64,000 nt of DNA from Dactylorhiza incarnata. Taxonomy: Eukaryota > Streptophyta > Magnoliopsida > Asparagales > Orchidaceae. The translations under genes and the position numbers were made by a program. Below the pieces are notes generated by a model. It searched no databases. It was not told where the DNA came from and was given only the letters and a program-made list of their open reading frames with translations. The stretch spans positions 5,407,501 to 5,471,500 of the forward strand of contig JAWHQI010000170.1 of NCBI GenBank assembly GCA_033032865.1, in the 5' to 3' direction. Within the stretch, counting starts at the first letter, position 1, and each line of letters begins with the position of its first letter. This document shows positions 31,913 to 43,104 of the stretch, piece after piece.

Positions 31913-32498
31913 ATTAAATACAGATGTATTATGACAACCTACGGTGGATCTGTTTTCGCGGAATACTGACATTATTTTTAATTGAGAAATGCGGCAGTAT
32001 TTTGATCAATCACGGCGAACCAACGGCTTGATGCGCGCGAGCGCCATGATCTTAGGTGAGAGAAACTCACCTAAATTTTTCTCTTCTAATTAAGGACTTA
32101 GCTGCATTCTCCACCTATTTTTAGGTGGGAGATTAAATACAGCCGTATCATATGACAACGTACGGTGGATATGTTTCCGCAGAATACTGACAGTATTTTT
32201 AATTGAGAAATACGGTAGTATTTTGATCAATCACGGAGAACCAACGGCTTGATGCCCGCGAGCACCATGATCTTAGGTGAGAGAAACTCACCTAAATTTT
32301 TTTCTTCTAATTAAGGACTTAGGTGCGTTCTCCCACCTAATTTTAGGTGGGAGATTAAATACAGCCGTATCATATGACAACCTACGGTGGATCTGTTTCC
32401 GCGGAATACTGACAGTATTTTTAATTGAGAAATACGGCAGTATTTCGATCAATCACGGAGAACCAACGGCTTGATGAGCGCGAGCACGATGATCTTAG
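31913..32498. repeat. 220-bp sequence in three tandem copies upstream of the AIR carboxylase start
   Basis: Copies start at 31913, 32132 and 32354 (spacing 219 and 222 bp) with ATTAAATACAG and contain TACGGTGGATCTGTTTCCGC. The first two copies end in inverted repeats CTTAGGTGAGAGAAACTCACCTAA and CCCACCTAATTTTAGGTGGG. The third is truncated at about 32498. The nearest copy begins about 120 bp upstream of the start codon, so the array occupies the gene's promoter or leader. Confidence 0.93.
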
Positions 32499-34958
32499 TT
32501 AGATAAAATAACTTGTTTTGGATATTTGTAGATAAAATAATAATAATAAATCTGGTTTATATCTTTAATAATCTGATTTTCTAATCTTTACACTATGACT
32601 AAACTTTCCAAACCCAAGTCTTCCTCTATGAGCCCGCAAAGCCTGCCGTCAACCGTTTTCGTCGATGCTCCGGTGAACCATGTGCCGCGCCCAAATAAGT
32701 CGGGCTCAAACAAATTTTTTTCATCTCTCTTGAGGTGCGCAATTATCAACTAACTTAAGTGATATGTTATGAGTGTGTGTTTGTAACTTAGATTTTATAA
32801 ATTTGGATTTGATAAATTTTACTAAGATCTACGGATTAGCTAAAATAGAACTAACTCCGACAACTCAATCAATTAGAACTTACTAAGTCAACGTGCCTTC
32901 AATTTGTGCCATGAGGTTCCATTTAGGCAATCAATGAGATGAGGTTTATATATTGGCTGTGAATAATCACCCCTTCTTTTGAGATACTATGTACCTGGCT
33001 CATGGCGAGTTCGTTTGTTGTCGCTGTTTGGCGAGGTCGCCTCTTTATGCTGAGGTCTTGCTCACTGAACTCGCTTCTGGTCGAGCCGAAACTGGTTGCT
33101 GAGAAGTATGATGGCATGCTAAGCGAGTTCTCGCATGGGTCTCGCCAATAAAATAGGTGAGTTCTCAATTTTCTTGTTCTCGCCTCGTTGGGTTAATTGA
33201 TGACCCCCCTTTTTGGAGGTAAAGAGGCTCACCACTGGGTCGGAGACCCACCTCGACGAAATATGGTTTGTACAGTATGCAGTGAAAAAAAAAATTAGCA
33301 TGTGGGACGTTGGGCAGCGACCGAGTACCATTGCGCCTTTGAAGATCATGTGCATGTTAGTCTAAAAATCAAACTGATCGAATTACATCCCACGAATATG
33401 AAAATTTGCACCTCCAACCTTGCTCGTAGTAAAAGATGTCAAATCACGCTACCTCGAGAATGACACGAGCAATTACAAGAAAATACTAGAGAGGGGGTGG
33501 GAAAGATAGACTCAATGATATATTGTGGACCGATCTATTGCGAGATCTACATTCAATTTCAAATATAATCCCAAAAGAGATTGGATGTTGATAGTCTCTA
33601 TCTCTTAGTAATACTTTTTTTTTAAAGTGTATAGCAAGGAATTAATGTCTAAAGTGGCATTGAAGGCCATGGTCAAGTCATTTTCCCTAATAGCTTGAGT
33701 GTGTAATTAGTAATGCATTTTATTTGTGCTCTTAATGTCTCTAAAGTGTAGGTATTGATAATTCATGAGAACTATATATGGTCATGAAAATTTACATGGT
33801 CACCATTGAGCCATGATGACATGAATCAACCGTCCTAAAAGCTATGAAATTGAATGAAAATCAATGCATGTCTCATAAATTACAAAAGATTCGGGGAGAT
33901 TACACAGCGTAGATGATGCCTAAATATGCTACGCTTGGATAGAGATTTGGTTGTGTGATTACAATTAAGCGAATTTATGTCATCTATTTGTGACTTTGTT
34001 AGAGGTCGGTGTCTTTGATAGTCATGTGTGTGCGCTTATATAAATTAATGTCATTTGAAATGTTATTTTTTCTTTCTAAAATTGTGTGAGCCTCTTCTAT
34101 AACTAATGAGATTCATTTCATGCACCTTGCAACGAGCCTTAACAGACCGTCGGCGATGATGGTGGAACTACGATATTGGAAAATAATCAACCTTTGAAAG
34201 CGATATAATTGATATGACCACGAGATAGATACGAATCACAAAGCTCCGACATTATCGTCTAGCTAGCGGTCTAATGTGGCGGCGGAGATGTTAATGGAAG
34301 ACTAGCGTGTATCTTCTTGATAAATCGTCTTTTTGGACCTCCATGAAATGGGCGAAATCATATTGATGAGTCTTGGCTGACACTAACGACGAAATGGTGA
34401 AGAACTATTCATAAAACTTTTGACCTATATATTTCGATACTGACGGTTACCAAGACGTTTAATCACTCATCATCCCATATAATTATCTTTGTAATTTTTA
34501 TTTGTTTTCTTACAAAAATCAGAAAATCATTCTAAAAATACTCTAAAATTTTACTTCAGCTACCTATTTTGTTGAAGAAAGCTTGCTTCATTTCTATATT
34601 AATATCTTCTCATAAATTTTGGTTTAATTCGCTCCGGCGGGTCCGGCCTTCAATTTTGGACTGACGGACCCTCGTAATATTTCCGGTCGCATTGTGATTC
34701 TTTTACAATCAACAAATTGTTGTTGGTCGTGTTCGTATGAGGTGCGCTTCTATGTGGCACTTGGACTGCCAACAGTCATGTGTATCGTCCCATGTGCGCA
34801 TTGTTCTGCAATACCTTAGGGTGCACCGTGATTCATTACTAAAATCTCATGGTTATCAAAAATTTATGTACATAATTGGAGTTATTTAGACATTTTAGTT
34901 CAATAAAAAATAAAATTAATTATCGGCCGTCGTAATAAAATTTTAAAAATAGTGATTA
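32499..34958. other. Intergenic AT-rich sequence
   Basis: No gene or element boundary was recognised. 32995-33190 contains many GGCGAG/CTCGCC words, the vocabulary of the Tat-type LTR, possibly a decayed copy. Confidence 0.45.
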
Positions 34959-35107
34959 ACTTGTGATGTGCACCCGTAAAGATGATACGTGATGTGGTCT
35001 CACAAAATGTTCAGGCAGTGCATTCGGGCAGTGCGCTAATGAACATCACTCGCCTCATTTGGTGGAGGAAATGAGTTTGACCAAGATAAACCCCACTATC
35101 CCCGTAA

Positions 35108-35470
35108 CCACCCATCATGGGGTGCAAATAGTAAAAATCCCCCCATCATGGGGTGCAAATAGTAAAATCCCCTCATCATGGGGTGCAAATAGTAAAATCC
35201 CCCCATCATGGGGTGCAAATAGTAAAATCTCACATCATGGGGTGCAAATAGTAAAATCCCCCATCATGGGATGCAAATAGTAAAAACCTCCAAAATGTAG
35301 GTGTAAATAGTAAAATCCCACATCATGAGGGTGCAAATAGTAAAATCCCCCATCACGAGGTGCAAATAGTAAAATCCTCCAACATGTGGGTGTAAATAGT
35401 AAAATCCTCCAACATATGGGTGTAAATAGTAAAATCCTCCAACATGGGGGTGCAAATAGTAAAATCCTTC
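35108..35470 (+). repeat. Minisatellite of about 29 bp, about 13 copies
   Basis: Units of the form CATCATGGGGTGCAAATAGT plus AAAATCCCC repeat from 35108 to 35470, with variants CAACATGTGGGTG towards the right. They lie in the U3 part of the solo LTR, upstream of its TATA box. Confidence 0.95.
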
Positions 35471-35686
35471 AATACGGTCTGCGTATAGCAATTAATATGG
35501 TTATGGTGTGCGCATAACCATATCCGTCATATGAATACATATCACCGCAAAACTATACAAACTGGTGTGCCCGTAGCTATATTTATGATAAGTGTGCGTA
35601 TAACACATAAATTGGTTATGGTGTGTGGGTAGCCGCATAACCACCATAACTACCCTAACCACCCATTTAATTACGAAAGTGACACC

Positions 35687-35704
35687 CTCAAAAACTATAA
35701 ATAG
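35687..35704 (+). promoter_or_regulatory. TATA box of solo LTR
   Basis: CTCAAAAACTATAAATAG shares CTCAAAAACTATAAA with the promoter of the related LTR at about 10094-10077 on the minus strand. Confidence 0.75.
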
Positions 35705-35821
35705 AACCACAAGGCTTCTCTTTTTTCCATCTTCTCCTCCTTCATCTCTCCCCTCTTTTGAGACTTTCTCTCTCTCCGGCCGGGAAAATCCTCCTACGGA
35801 TTTTCTCTCTCCTCCTTCTTC

Positions 35822-36180
35822 CTTGCGCGCTCACAAGCGCGCCTCCTCCTTGCGCGCTCGCAAGCGCGCGTCCTCCTTGCGCGCTCCCAAGCGCGCGTCC
35901 TCCTTGCGCGCTCCCAAGCGCGCGTCCTCCTTGCGCGCTCCCAAGCGCGCGTCCTCCTTGCGCGCTCTCAAGCGCGCCTCCTTGCGCGCTCACAAGCGCA
36001 CCTCCGTGCACTCCGCTCCAAGCGCGCTTCCGTGCGCTCCGCTTCAAGCCCGCCTCCGTGCACTCCGCTCCAAGCGCGCCTCTGTGCGCTCCGCTCCAAG
36101 CGCACCTTCGTGCGCTCCGCTTCAAGCCCGCCTCCGTGCGCTCAAGAACAAGCACGCCTCTGTGCGCTCAAGAACAAACG
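35822..36180 (+). repeat. GC-rich tandem array, TTGCGCGCTC-CAAGCGCGC units
   Basis: Units of 27 bp (TTGCGCGCTCCCAAGCGCGC plus GTCCTCC) run from 35822 to about 36000, followed by 30-bp CGTGCGCTCCGCTTCAAGC-type units to 36180. Each unit is a short inverted repeat. All six frames stay open through it, which explains the long R/A/S-rich reading frames on both strands. Confidence 0.9.
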
Positions 36181-36656
36181 TGTCAGCCACTGTCAAGTCC
36201 AGCACTCCAAACTCCTCTCGCGCAGTAGGAGACAAGCCACAGAGACAAAGACACACAGAGCGCATCGATCCAACCTTCGAGCAGCATTCATAGCCTCAAA
36301 AGCACTTAGAGCGCAACATTCCCCTCTGCAGCAGGCGGAAGACTTAGCTCCGTGAGCGGTGGCCTATCACCCTCCGAACACACATCTCTCTCTCTCTCAA
36401 TAATTGTAACGAGAGGCGGTTTGTCGCCCTCGAGTTCTTCAAAAAAGCTCTGTACAACCAACAAATAGTGGAAGTTTTGGTCGGCACCAGGCCCGACCGC
36501 GTGGTTTTTCACCCAGTTGACGGGTTTTCCACGTTAAAAAAATTGTCTTGTCAGCTTTCCCTTTTCTGTGACTGTGTGCACGCTCGAACGCTCCCGGGCT
36601 AAGGCGGTCCAATTTAGTCCGGTCTACCGGAGCCTTGAGTGATCCGCAACAACTTG

Positions 36657-37599
36657 ATTTTAAAACATCGCACGACTCGTTTATTTACATTTTCATCTTC
36701 TTTCTTTAATGTTGTTAAGATATACAAAGATAAAGGACAAGATTCTCACACAGATATAACGAAAAGTCTCTTCGTACATGCATCCTCGAATTCATCCGTC
36801 CATTAAAGTGAATCGTCACCTTCGGCGTTTTGAAAAATGGCAAGACTTTTCATCAGATCTCGAGATGAAACGACTCAGGTCCGCTGCTCAATCTTGGAGC
36901 TGCTTCAGTTTTGTATGATTGTTGGAGGTTTCTTGTAGAGTATGGCCATTGAGTTTCTTTAATTGGTGTTAAGGTTATAACGATCGTCGGCAATTGGAGG
37001 TCGAGCATCCAGCCTAGAACTGTGCGGAATGACAAAGATCATATAAGTGTGGAACTGTGACAACGGTTGGAGCAGTTTGAGGGTGCGTAATTCAGCATAC
37101 GTCGGCGCACTACAGTCAAGGATTTAAGTATGAGGGGCATGTTTTTTGAGAATTAAATGGTAGGTACCGGCGAACAAATGGCATCGAAAGATGGTTCGAA
37201 GTAAGTGATGCAAGAAGCAAATATGATATGTAATGCAGAAAACATGTGCTTCTAAGGAATTTTGGGTCGACGGGGGATTTCATACGGATTTAAAGAAAAT
37301 TATAATTTATACTTTGTTGGACGAATCGAATGCCAAAACTCCATATCTATCACAAACATATGTCTATAATCATCGTTTTTAGCTACATATTCGTCTCAAT
37401 AAGAGTTCGAGATCAAATGTGCAAGTGGTGTGATACAAATTCAGTATGTAGAAGTAACAATTAATCTTGTTACATTTCAACTTAACACACATTGTCTTTT
37501 GTTATATTTTTATACATCATTTCATAGGATACAATGACAAATATGCATAAGAAAAAACTCATGTGCTTAAATAGAAGACTTTATCAGCAAGAGAAAGAT
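36657..37599. other. Intergenic sequence, nothing recognised
   Basis: No coding segment, tandem array or element terminus was seen. Confidence 0.45.
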
Positions 37600-37602
37600 T
37601 AA

Positions 37603-37896
37603 CAGTCTATTTGGCACGGCGGTGACTATCATGAATGTGGTGATTACAAACCGTCATCCATTTGATCAGGTATGCGGCTTTTTGCTTTGCTGAGTTATTT
37701 GGACAAAAAAACACTGTCATGAAATATGTTTGACGTACATGATCCCAACATTTATGACCCCCGCCAAAAAAGAAAAAAAAACACTAATTTTGAACATATA
37801 AATGGATGGAGTTTAATTTTTTAGAGGCTGGGTGTTCACGAACGATGTTTCATGAATGTTGCGTTCACGGCCGCCACACCAGTGCCAAACGAGCCC
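37603..37896. mobile_element. PIF/Harbinger-like MITE, TSD TAA
   Basis: The left end CAGTCTATTTGGCAC and the right end GTGCCAAACGAGCCC are inverse copies with some mismatches. TAA flanks both ends (37600-37602 and 37897-37899). The element is 294 bp with no coding capacity. Confidence 0.75.
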
Positions 37897-39135
37897 TAAA
37901 TTGCATTACATTGCTAATTGCGGCAATAAGAGCTAATCTTTTTGTATGATTGGAGCATTATTATTTGGAATATTGCTATAATTTTCTCACAAAGCCTTAC
38001 TAATGACTATTTTTATAATTCTCCACCATCCCATATATTAAACAATCAAATTTTCTCACATGTACAAACTTTTGATTTGGTCAAAATACTGTCTCAAGAA
38101 GATCAAACTATGAGCAACATTGAATTATAATCTCATGAAATTTTTTTAATGATTAAAATATTAATTTATGTATACTAATATCTATAAGGGATAATGATAT
38201 AAATTAAACCAGTGTGGAAGGAACCTTTTGTTACACTTCTTAGCAACCCTTATCCTTATTAATTTAAATTTCTTCTTAATTATATGGCATTTCATTATCA
38301 TTCAAATTTAAATATGAAAATAAAAATTTTAAGAAAAAGACTTAGTGTGTTTAGCCAAAGAAATTTTGTGCTACAAACATCACACTCCAATTAAATATTT
38401 TAATGAGATATTGGCAGGGCAACCCTAAATGCGCAAGAAATTTTTTTCTTCGCATTTCAAAGTTCTTAATCAATATTCGTATGTGATTAGTATTGTTTGC
38501 GACGACAAATTTTGCATGTTTCATAATTAAGCGTGATTAATCTCCTTGTCATATAGTAAATATCGATCATCTAAAAAATCGAAATCCAGCCCATTTGAGT
38601 GATGGAATCATCAAACATCATTTAATCCAAGAAGCTATGAGGTGAACTTTTAATTTTAGAATATAAAAAAAGGCTTTAAAATCCATATATATTATATTAA
38701 AAGTGAAAAAACGCTCTTCGGTGCAACATTCAAATTTTCAATTTTACCATCCCTATTCAAAAATTTCAATTTTAAATATTCAGCTTTCTAATTTTATCCT
38801 TCTCTATTATAAAATTGCCAAGTTTTTATAAATATTTAATATTAAGAAAGGGTATTGATATTTGTAGATCCTGTTTGGCTATTTGTAGTACACGGAATTA
38901 TAATTGCACCCCAAAAAGCTATTTGTCCCCTCAAGCAATTAGGTCCAACGAAAAATAAAGCTTCGGTAACATGGAACCATGGATTTTTGCATGAGTAGTG
39001 TTAATTTGCGTTTGTTGATCTGCTAATCTATGCATTTGTCGTTCGTTTCTCGATCATAAATTCATAATCTTCCAGAAGGATAAAGAGAATCAAGTTCCCG
39101 TGTTTTTTCTGTTTTGGAGGGGCGAAGAAAAAAAT

Positions 39136-39591
39136 CTAGTGAGACTCGGTGATCTCCCCGTCCCATGCCTGCTCGTTGTCGGCATGTAAAAATGTAATTC
39201 TCGACAAGAAAAGCAATGACAAGAATCCAATGAGCAAACTTATCGAATATTTAAAAGGAATACCCGGAGTTGCAAGGTCTCGTCGGTAGCATCGCTGTTC
39301 TTCGGTTCCTACCGTCGAAGAATTGATGTGGCCATTTTCAGATAAATTAAAATTGTGAAGGATGCCTAGTCCTCTTGCCGACGACTCTAGCGCGGCGAAC
39401 ATTGTTGAATCAAGATTGGAGGATCGATACTGTGCGTGGGAAAACGAGAGTCCGAGACTGGGAAAACGAGGGATCGAGAATGAAGAGCTCGAGATCGAGA
39501 TTGGGAAAACGCAAGTCGTCGATACTGGAGGCCAGAAGCGAGATAACGAACGAAAGGTGGGAGCGCGAAGAAGAAGATAAAGTCCTAGCAT
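39136..39591 (-). CDS. Unrecognised 151-codon reading frame in the Mutator-like element
   Basis: The frame starts MLGLYLLLRAPTFRSLSRF. It has a Ser-rich middle and a hydrophobic stretch near residues 117-133 (ISLLIGFLSLLFLSRI) that could span a membrane. I do not recognise a family. The longer composition bias and TE setting suggest a captured exon fragment or chance frame. Overlapping plus-strand frames exist. Confidence 0.2.
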   Translation of the reverse strand: MLGLYLLLRAPTFRSLSRFWPPVSTTCVFPISISSSSFSIPRFPSLGLSFSHAQYRSSNLDSTMFAALESSARGLGILHNFNLSENGHINSSTVGTEEQRCYRRDLATPGIPFKYSISLLIGFLSLLFLSRITFLHADNEQAWDGEITESH

Positions 39592-39749
39592 ATTTTCACT
39601 TCTCTGAGAGCCAAGTGTCCTCGTCGGTCAACACAAACCCGAAATGGGACCTACTTGGTTGCCGCTCGAGGTGGAGCCACTGGGTTTGGAAGCGTCATTG
39701 GGGATGACGAGGATGCAGCAGAACGTGAGAGAGGAGCAGCGAGGATTAT

Positions 39750-39795
39750 GTGGGGGTACATTTAGGGTGTTTAGGGGGTTTAGGGGGTTAAAACT
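39750..39795 (+). repeat. Short interstitial TTTAGGG-like repeat
   Basis: TTTAGGG appears three or four times in degenerate form (TTTAGGGTGTTTAGGGGG and following) near the right end of the Mutator-like element. It is too short to be a relic telomere. Confidence 0.6.
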
Positions 39796-39929
39796 ACTTT
39801 AAATTTTGAATTGTTACAAATAGCCATATTTTGTCAATGAATATCAACACCCTTACAAAAGAGCGTTGTTATGTGCAGAGCACGTATGACTAAGTGCAAA
39901 CCGGAAAAAATAAATAAATTTTGTTTTCT

Positions 39930-40107
39930 TATTTCGTTAGAATCATTAGGTGCAGCCCTAATCATCCCTCCTCTCGCCCATTCTTTCCGCGCGACAACAA
40001 ACCCTAAACCCTAATAGTTCCTTTCCGCTCGACAGCACTCGGCGTCACAAGGGAGAAGAAGATCGTGACTTCCTCCACCGTGCGAAAAGCTTGAAGTAAA
40101 CGGCGGC
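39930..40107 (+). promoter_or_regulatory. Host leader or promoter with telo-box, split by Copia copy 2
   Basis: AAACCCTAAACCCTAA at 39999-40014 is a double telo-box, a motif common in leaders of plant growth and translation genes. The sequence runs CT-rich and exon-like to 40107, where Copia copy 2 has inserted (TSD GCGGC). It continues at 53970 with GCGGCGACCTGCGG and a pyrimidine-rich leader. No downstream coding exon was identified, so the identity of the gene is unknown. Confidence 0.45.
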
Positions 40108-40827
40108 TGTTAGAATTGAAGTGAGCTAGCGTCAGCGCTAGCGCTAGCGCCAGCGCTAGCTCCTACTCGTCACCCCCCTTGTTTTGCCTATAAATAGAGG
40201 GGTACCCCCCCCCCCCCTAAAGAGAATCGATTCTGGAACTGGCGAGTATCATCAACTTTGAGCGAGTTAGAGATACCAGAGCGCCACCAGGCGAGCATCG
40301 AACTTGGAGTAAGTTCGCGAGGCGAGTTACCTACTCCGGAGATAGCGCCGGCGATAGCGGATAGCGCCTGCGTTAGCGAGTAGAGAAGGAAGGAGGCGAG
40401 TTCCTACTCGGGAGATACCGCCCGGCGCTAGCGATAGCGCTCGCGGTAGCGAGTATTGGCGGAAGTGGCGCGTGGCGAGCATGCGAGAAGCTTGGAGTGC
40501 GAGCAACGAGCTTGCGAGTAGCAGAGCTAACGCCTGGCGCTAGCGATACCGCCGGCGGTAGCGAGGAGCGAGTTTCTGTAGCGAGCAGCGAGTATCGGAG
40601 CGAGTATCACCGGCGCGGTGTGCTCCGGAGGAGAAGCGGACCTTGTCCGTGACCAAGTTCTTACCTACTATTGGCTGTTGTGATTCAAGTTGGATGCAAC
40701 TTGTATTCAGCCTTGTTCAGTTGTAACTAGCTACCAGAGTAATTATTGTGAAAGATTGTGTTCATCAATTTGGTGTCCTTATTCTCCCGTTGGTTGACGT
40801 GTTCTTCCGACTACAAAATATTTCACA
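40108..40827 (+). repeat. 5' LTR of Copia copy 2
   Basis: The LTR is 720 bp, TGTTAGAATTG...TATTTCACA, with a GCGCTAGC-word palindromic patch at 40131-40160, a TATA box at 40188-40199, a C-tract at 40207-40220, and many GCGAGTA/GATAGCG words in the transcribed part. Confidence 0.96.
40188..40199 (+). promoter_or_regulatory. TATA box of Copia copy 2 5' LTR
   Basis: CTATAAATAGAG lies upstream of a C-tract, as in the 3' LTR copy at 53328-53339. Confidence 0.8.
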
Positions 40828-40840
40828 TGGTATCAGAGGG
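40828..40840 (+). promoter_or_regulatory. Primer binding site (initiator tRNA-Met)
   Basis: TGGTATCAGAGGG follows the LTR directly and matches the 3' end of initiator tRNA-Met except in the last positions. Confidence 0.88.
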
Positions 40841-40869
40841 AGGTTGAGAACAAGGACGAAGCAACCAAG

Positions 40870-41793
40870 ATGGACGGCGGAGGAGGGTATACTAGGGGAC
40901 TTGGCATTGAGCTGCTTACTCAAACCAACTACAAGAAGTGGATGTCTTGTATGGAGAGCTACCTTCTTGGAGAGGATCTCTGGGAGGTTGTTGGTGGTGG
41001 GGAGCAAGAGGAAGTAGTAGCTGCCGGAGATAATGGTCCAGCTGTGAGAGCTTGGAGGAAGACCAACGCCAAGGCGGAGTTCACCTTGAAGAGAGCCATT
41101 TCACCTGACTTGTTCGACCACATCATTGGTTGCAAGTCAGCGTCTGCGATCTGGATAGCCCTCGATGGGTTATTCAATAAGAAGAATGTGGCGCGGCTAC
41201 AATTCCTGGAGAATGAGTTGGCAAAGTTGACTCAAGGCGAGATGTCGATATCCACCTTCTTCCTGAAGGTGAAGAACCTATGTGGGGAGATCTCGGCCTT
41301 GGATCCTGAAGAGCCAATCTCAGAGGCGAAGTTGAAGCGGCACATACTCCGAGGCTTGAGGAGGGAGTATGTCCCCTTCGTTACTTTCGTGCAAGGATGG
41401 GCTACTCAGCCCTCCCTTCTGGAGCTAGAGAACCTGCTATCGTCACAGGAGAGCTTGGCGAAGCAGATGGCGGGAGTATCCATCTCAGGAGGAGATGGCG
41501 AGGCCTTGTTCTCAGGAAAGAGGAGATCCTGGGACAAGAGAAAGAAGAACTCCGGAGATGGACCTTCAACGTCCTCTCAGGGAGATGGGGGGAAGTTCCT
41601 CCCTGCGCGCGATGAGAAGGGGAGATCCCTTTGCTTTGCCTGTAAGAAGTACGGGCATATGACAAAGGACTGCCGGTCCAATATAAAGGCCTTCATGCTG
41701 CTAACAAGGAGGGAGATCACCAGAGAGGTGGAGGAAGAGGTAGAGGTCACCAGGGCGGTGAGAGGGGGGACAATTGTTTCCTGGCAGAGATGA
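40870..41793 (+). CDS. gag: Copia copy 2 Gag
   Basis: The frame starts MDGGGGYTRGLGIELL with the ATG 30 bp after the PBS. It contains the Copia gag core (W-M-S-C-M-E-S-Y-L region, then ALDGLFNKKNVARLQFLENE) and a CCHC zinc knuckle CFACKKYGHMTKDC around residue 257. The last 35 codons are probably out of frame: a frameshift near 41690 separates it from the PR-IN frame, which overlaps from 41790. Gag packages the element RNA into virus-like particles. Confidence 0.9.
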   Translation: MDGGGGYTRGLGIELLTQTNYKKWMSCMESYLLGEDLWEVVGGGEQEEVVAAGDNGPAVRAWRKTNAKAEFTLKRAISPDLFDHIIGCKSASAIWIALDGLFNKKNVARLQFLENELAKLTQGEMSISTFFLKVKNLCGEISALDPEEPISEAKLKRHILRGLRREYVPFVTFVQGWATQPSLLELENLLSSQESLAKQMAGVSISGGDGEALFSGKRRSWDKRKKNSGDGPSTSSQGDGGKFLPARDEKGRSLCFACKKYGHMTKDCRSNIKAFMLLTRREITREVEEEVEVTRAVRGGTIVSWQR

Positions 41794-43104
41794 CGGCAAC
41801 GTCAGTCGATGTCTTAGCCTCCATCAACCTCGAGAACGACTGGATAGTGGATTCCGGTTGCGGGCATCATCTCACTGGAGATATGTCCAAGTTCGACTCC
41901 TTGGAAGCGTATGAAGGAACGGATGTTATCATCACTGCGGATGATACGGTACATCCCGTGGAGCGAGAAGGGAAGGTGTCCCTTGGGAGTGAAGAGAAGT
42001 CAGTGACACTGAAGAGTGTGTATCACGTGCCTGGCATGAAGAAGAACCTCTTCTCGGTGGCTAACGTCATGGATGTTGGATACCACGTGCTGTTTGGACC
42101 GAAGGAGGTGAAGTTCCTGAAGAACCTATCGTCTGTCGATGCTGACGTCATGCTCACCCGGAGAAGGGTGAAGGATTTGTATGTCCTGTCTGCAAATGCC
42201 TACTTGGACAAGCTGAAGACAAATGACAGCGCTGTGATCTGGCATGAGAGGCTGGGTCATGTGGGGATGGACAAGCTGAAGATGATGGCGGTAAAGGACC
42301 TAGTGAGTGGCCTGCCTCATCTCTCTTCCTACGGCGACGACCATGTGTGCTACGGATGCCAATATGGAAAGTCACATCGACTTCCATTTGACAAGTCGGA
42401 GACCAGGTGTAAAGCACCTCTTGAGTGCGTACATGCTGATGTTATGGGGTCGTGCGCCACCCTTACTTATGGAGGCAATAAGTATGCGCTGGTTCTGGTG
42501 GATGACTACACCCGTTATACGTGGGTGTACTTTATGAGAGAGAAATCAGAAATCTTCAACAAGTTCCTCGAGTGGAAGGAGCTTGTGGAGGGGAGGCTGG
42601 ACTGCAGAGTGAAGAAGCTGAGAAGCGACAATGGAGGGGAGTTTACCTTCAATGAGTTTGCTTCTTTCTGCAGGAGGTTCGGCATTCGGCGGGAGCTCTC
42701 CCGCGCTCACACCCCGCAGCAGAATGGGGTGGCAGAGAGGAAGATCCGCCATCTGTTGGAGACTACCAGGAGTTGGCTACATGCCAAGAGCATTCCCAAG
42801 GCCTTATGGGCGGAGGGAATGGCGTGTGCTACTCATGTGATCAACCGGCTACCTCTGAGTCCTAACAGGATGGTGTCTCCACACCAGCTCATGTTCGGGG
42901 AGAAGCCCAATGTGGGTCACATGAAGGTGTTCGGTTCTACCTGCTTCGTGCACGTCCCGGACGCTCAGAGAACCAAGTTGGAGCCGAAAGCGAGGAAGTG
43001 TATCTTCATCGGCTACGATGAGCGGAAGAAGGGGTGGAAGTGCATGGATCCGCATACCCACAAGTTCGTCGTCTCGCGCGACGTAGTGTTTGACGAACTG
43101 GTCT
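41790..43104 (+). pseudogene. pol: Copia copy 2 protease-integrase, cut by the Tat-type insertion
   Basis: Protease shows DWIVDSGCGHHLTGD near the start. Integrase has HERLGHVGMDKLK and CYGCQYGKSH (HHCC), and the DDE core residues in ADVMGSCATL, RSDNGGEFTF and [15 protein letters not shown]. The GKR-like C-terminal region SRDVVFDELV ends at 43104, where the insertion begins. The reading frame is otherwise open for 438 codons. It resumes in frame after the TSD at 51335 as SYQGVSSVELPE. Confidence 0.93.

Larger units (their letters stand above)
34964..36651 (+). mobile_element. Solo LTR with two tandem arrays, TSD ACTTG
   Basis: It starts TGATGTGCACCCG and ends GATCCGCAACA, flanked by ACTTG at 34959-34963 and 36652-36656. 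The TATA context CTCAAAAACTATAAATAG lies at 35687-35704. The U5-like region TTGTAACGAGAGGCGGTTTG (about 36404) and the GTTTTCCACGT motif match the solo LTR at 9271-12914. Length is 1688 bp with no internal region. Confidence 0.9.
38851..39852. mobile_element. Candidate Mutator-like element carrying GC-rich sequence
   Basis: The left end GGTATTGATATTTG and the inverse right end AATATCAACACC are matched. A second matched block, TGGCTATTTGTA, lies about 26 bp further in at both ends. The flanks TTAAGAAAG and TTACAAAAG agree at seven of nine positions, as expected for an old 9-bp Mutator duplication. The interior (39130-39720) is GC-richer and open on the minus strand. No transposase is visible, so it may be a Pack-MULE. 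Confidence 0.55.

Noticed and set aside
35108..35470. Regular short repeats that look like a CRISPR array
   Set aside because: The units are contiguous with no unique spacers, the DNA is plant nuclear, and the array lies inside a solo LTR.
35625..36293. 222-codon reading frame rich in R, A, S and K
   Set aside because: It is produced by the GCGCGC tandem array within the solo LTR; overlapping frames are equally open.
38690..38730. Helitron terminus paired with 62650-62690
   Set aside because: Both have GAATGTTGCACC-like words and TATATTAAAAG, but I could not see a CTRR end with hairpin or a clear start, so no element is called.
39750..39795. Relic telomere
   Set aside because: There are only a few degenerate TTTAGGG units.
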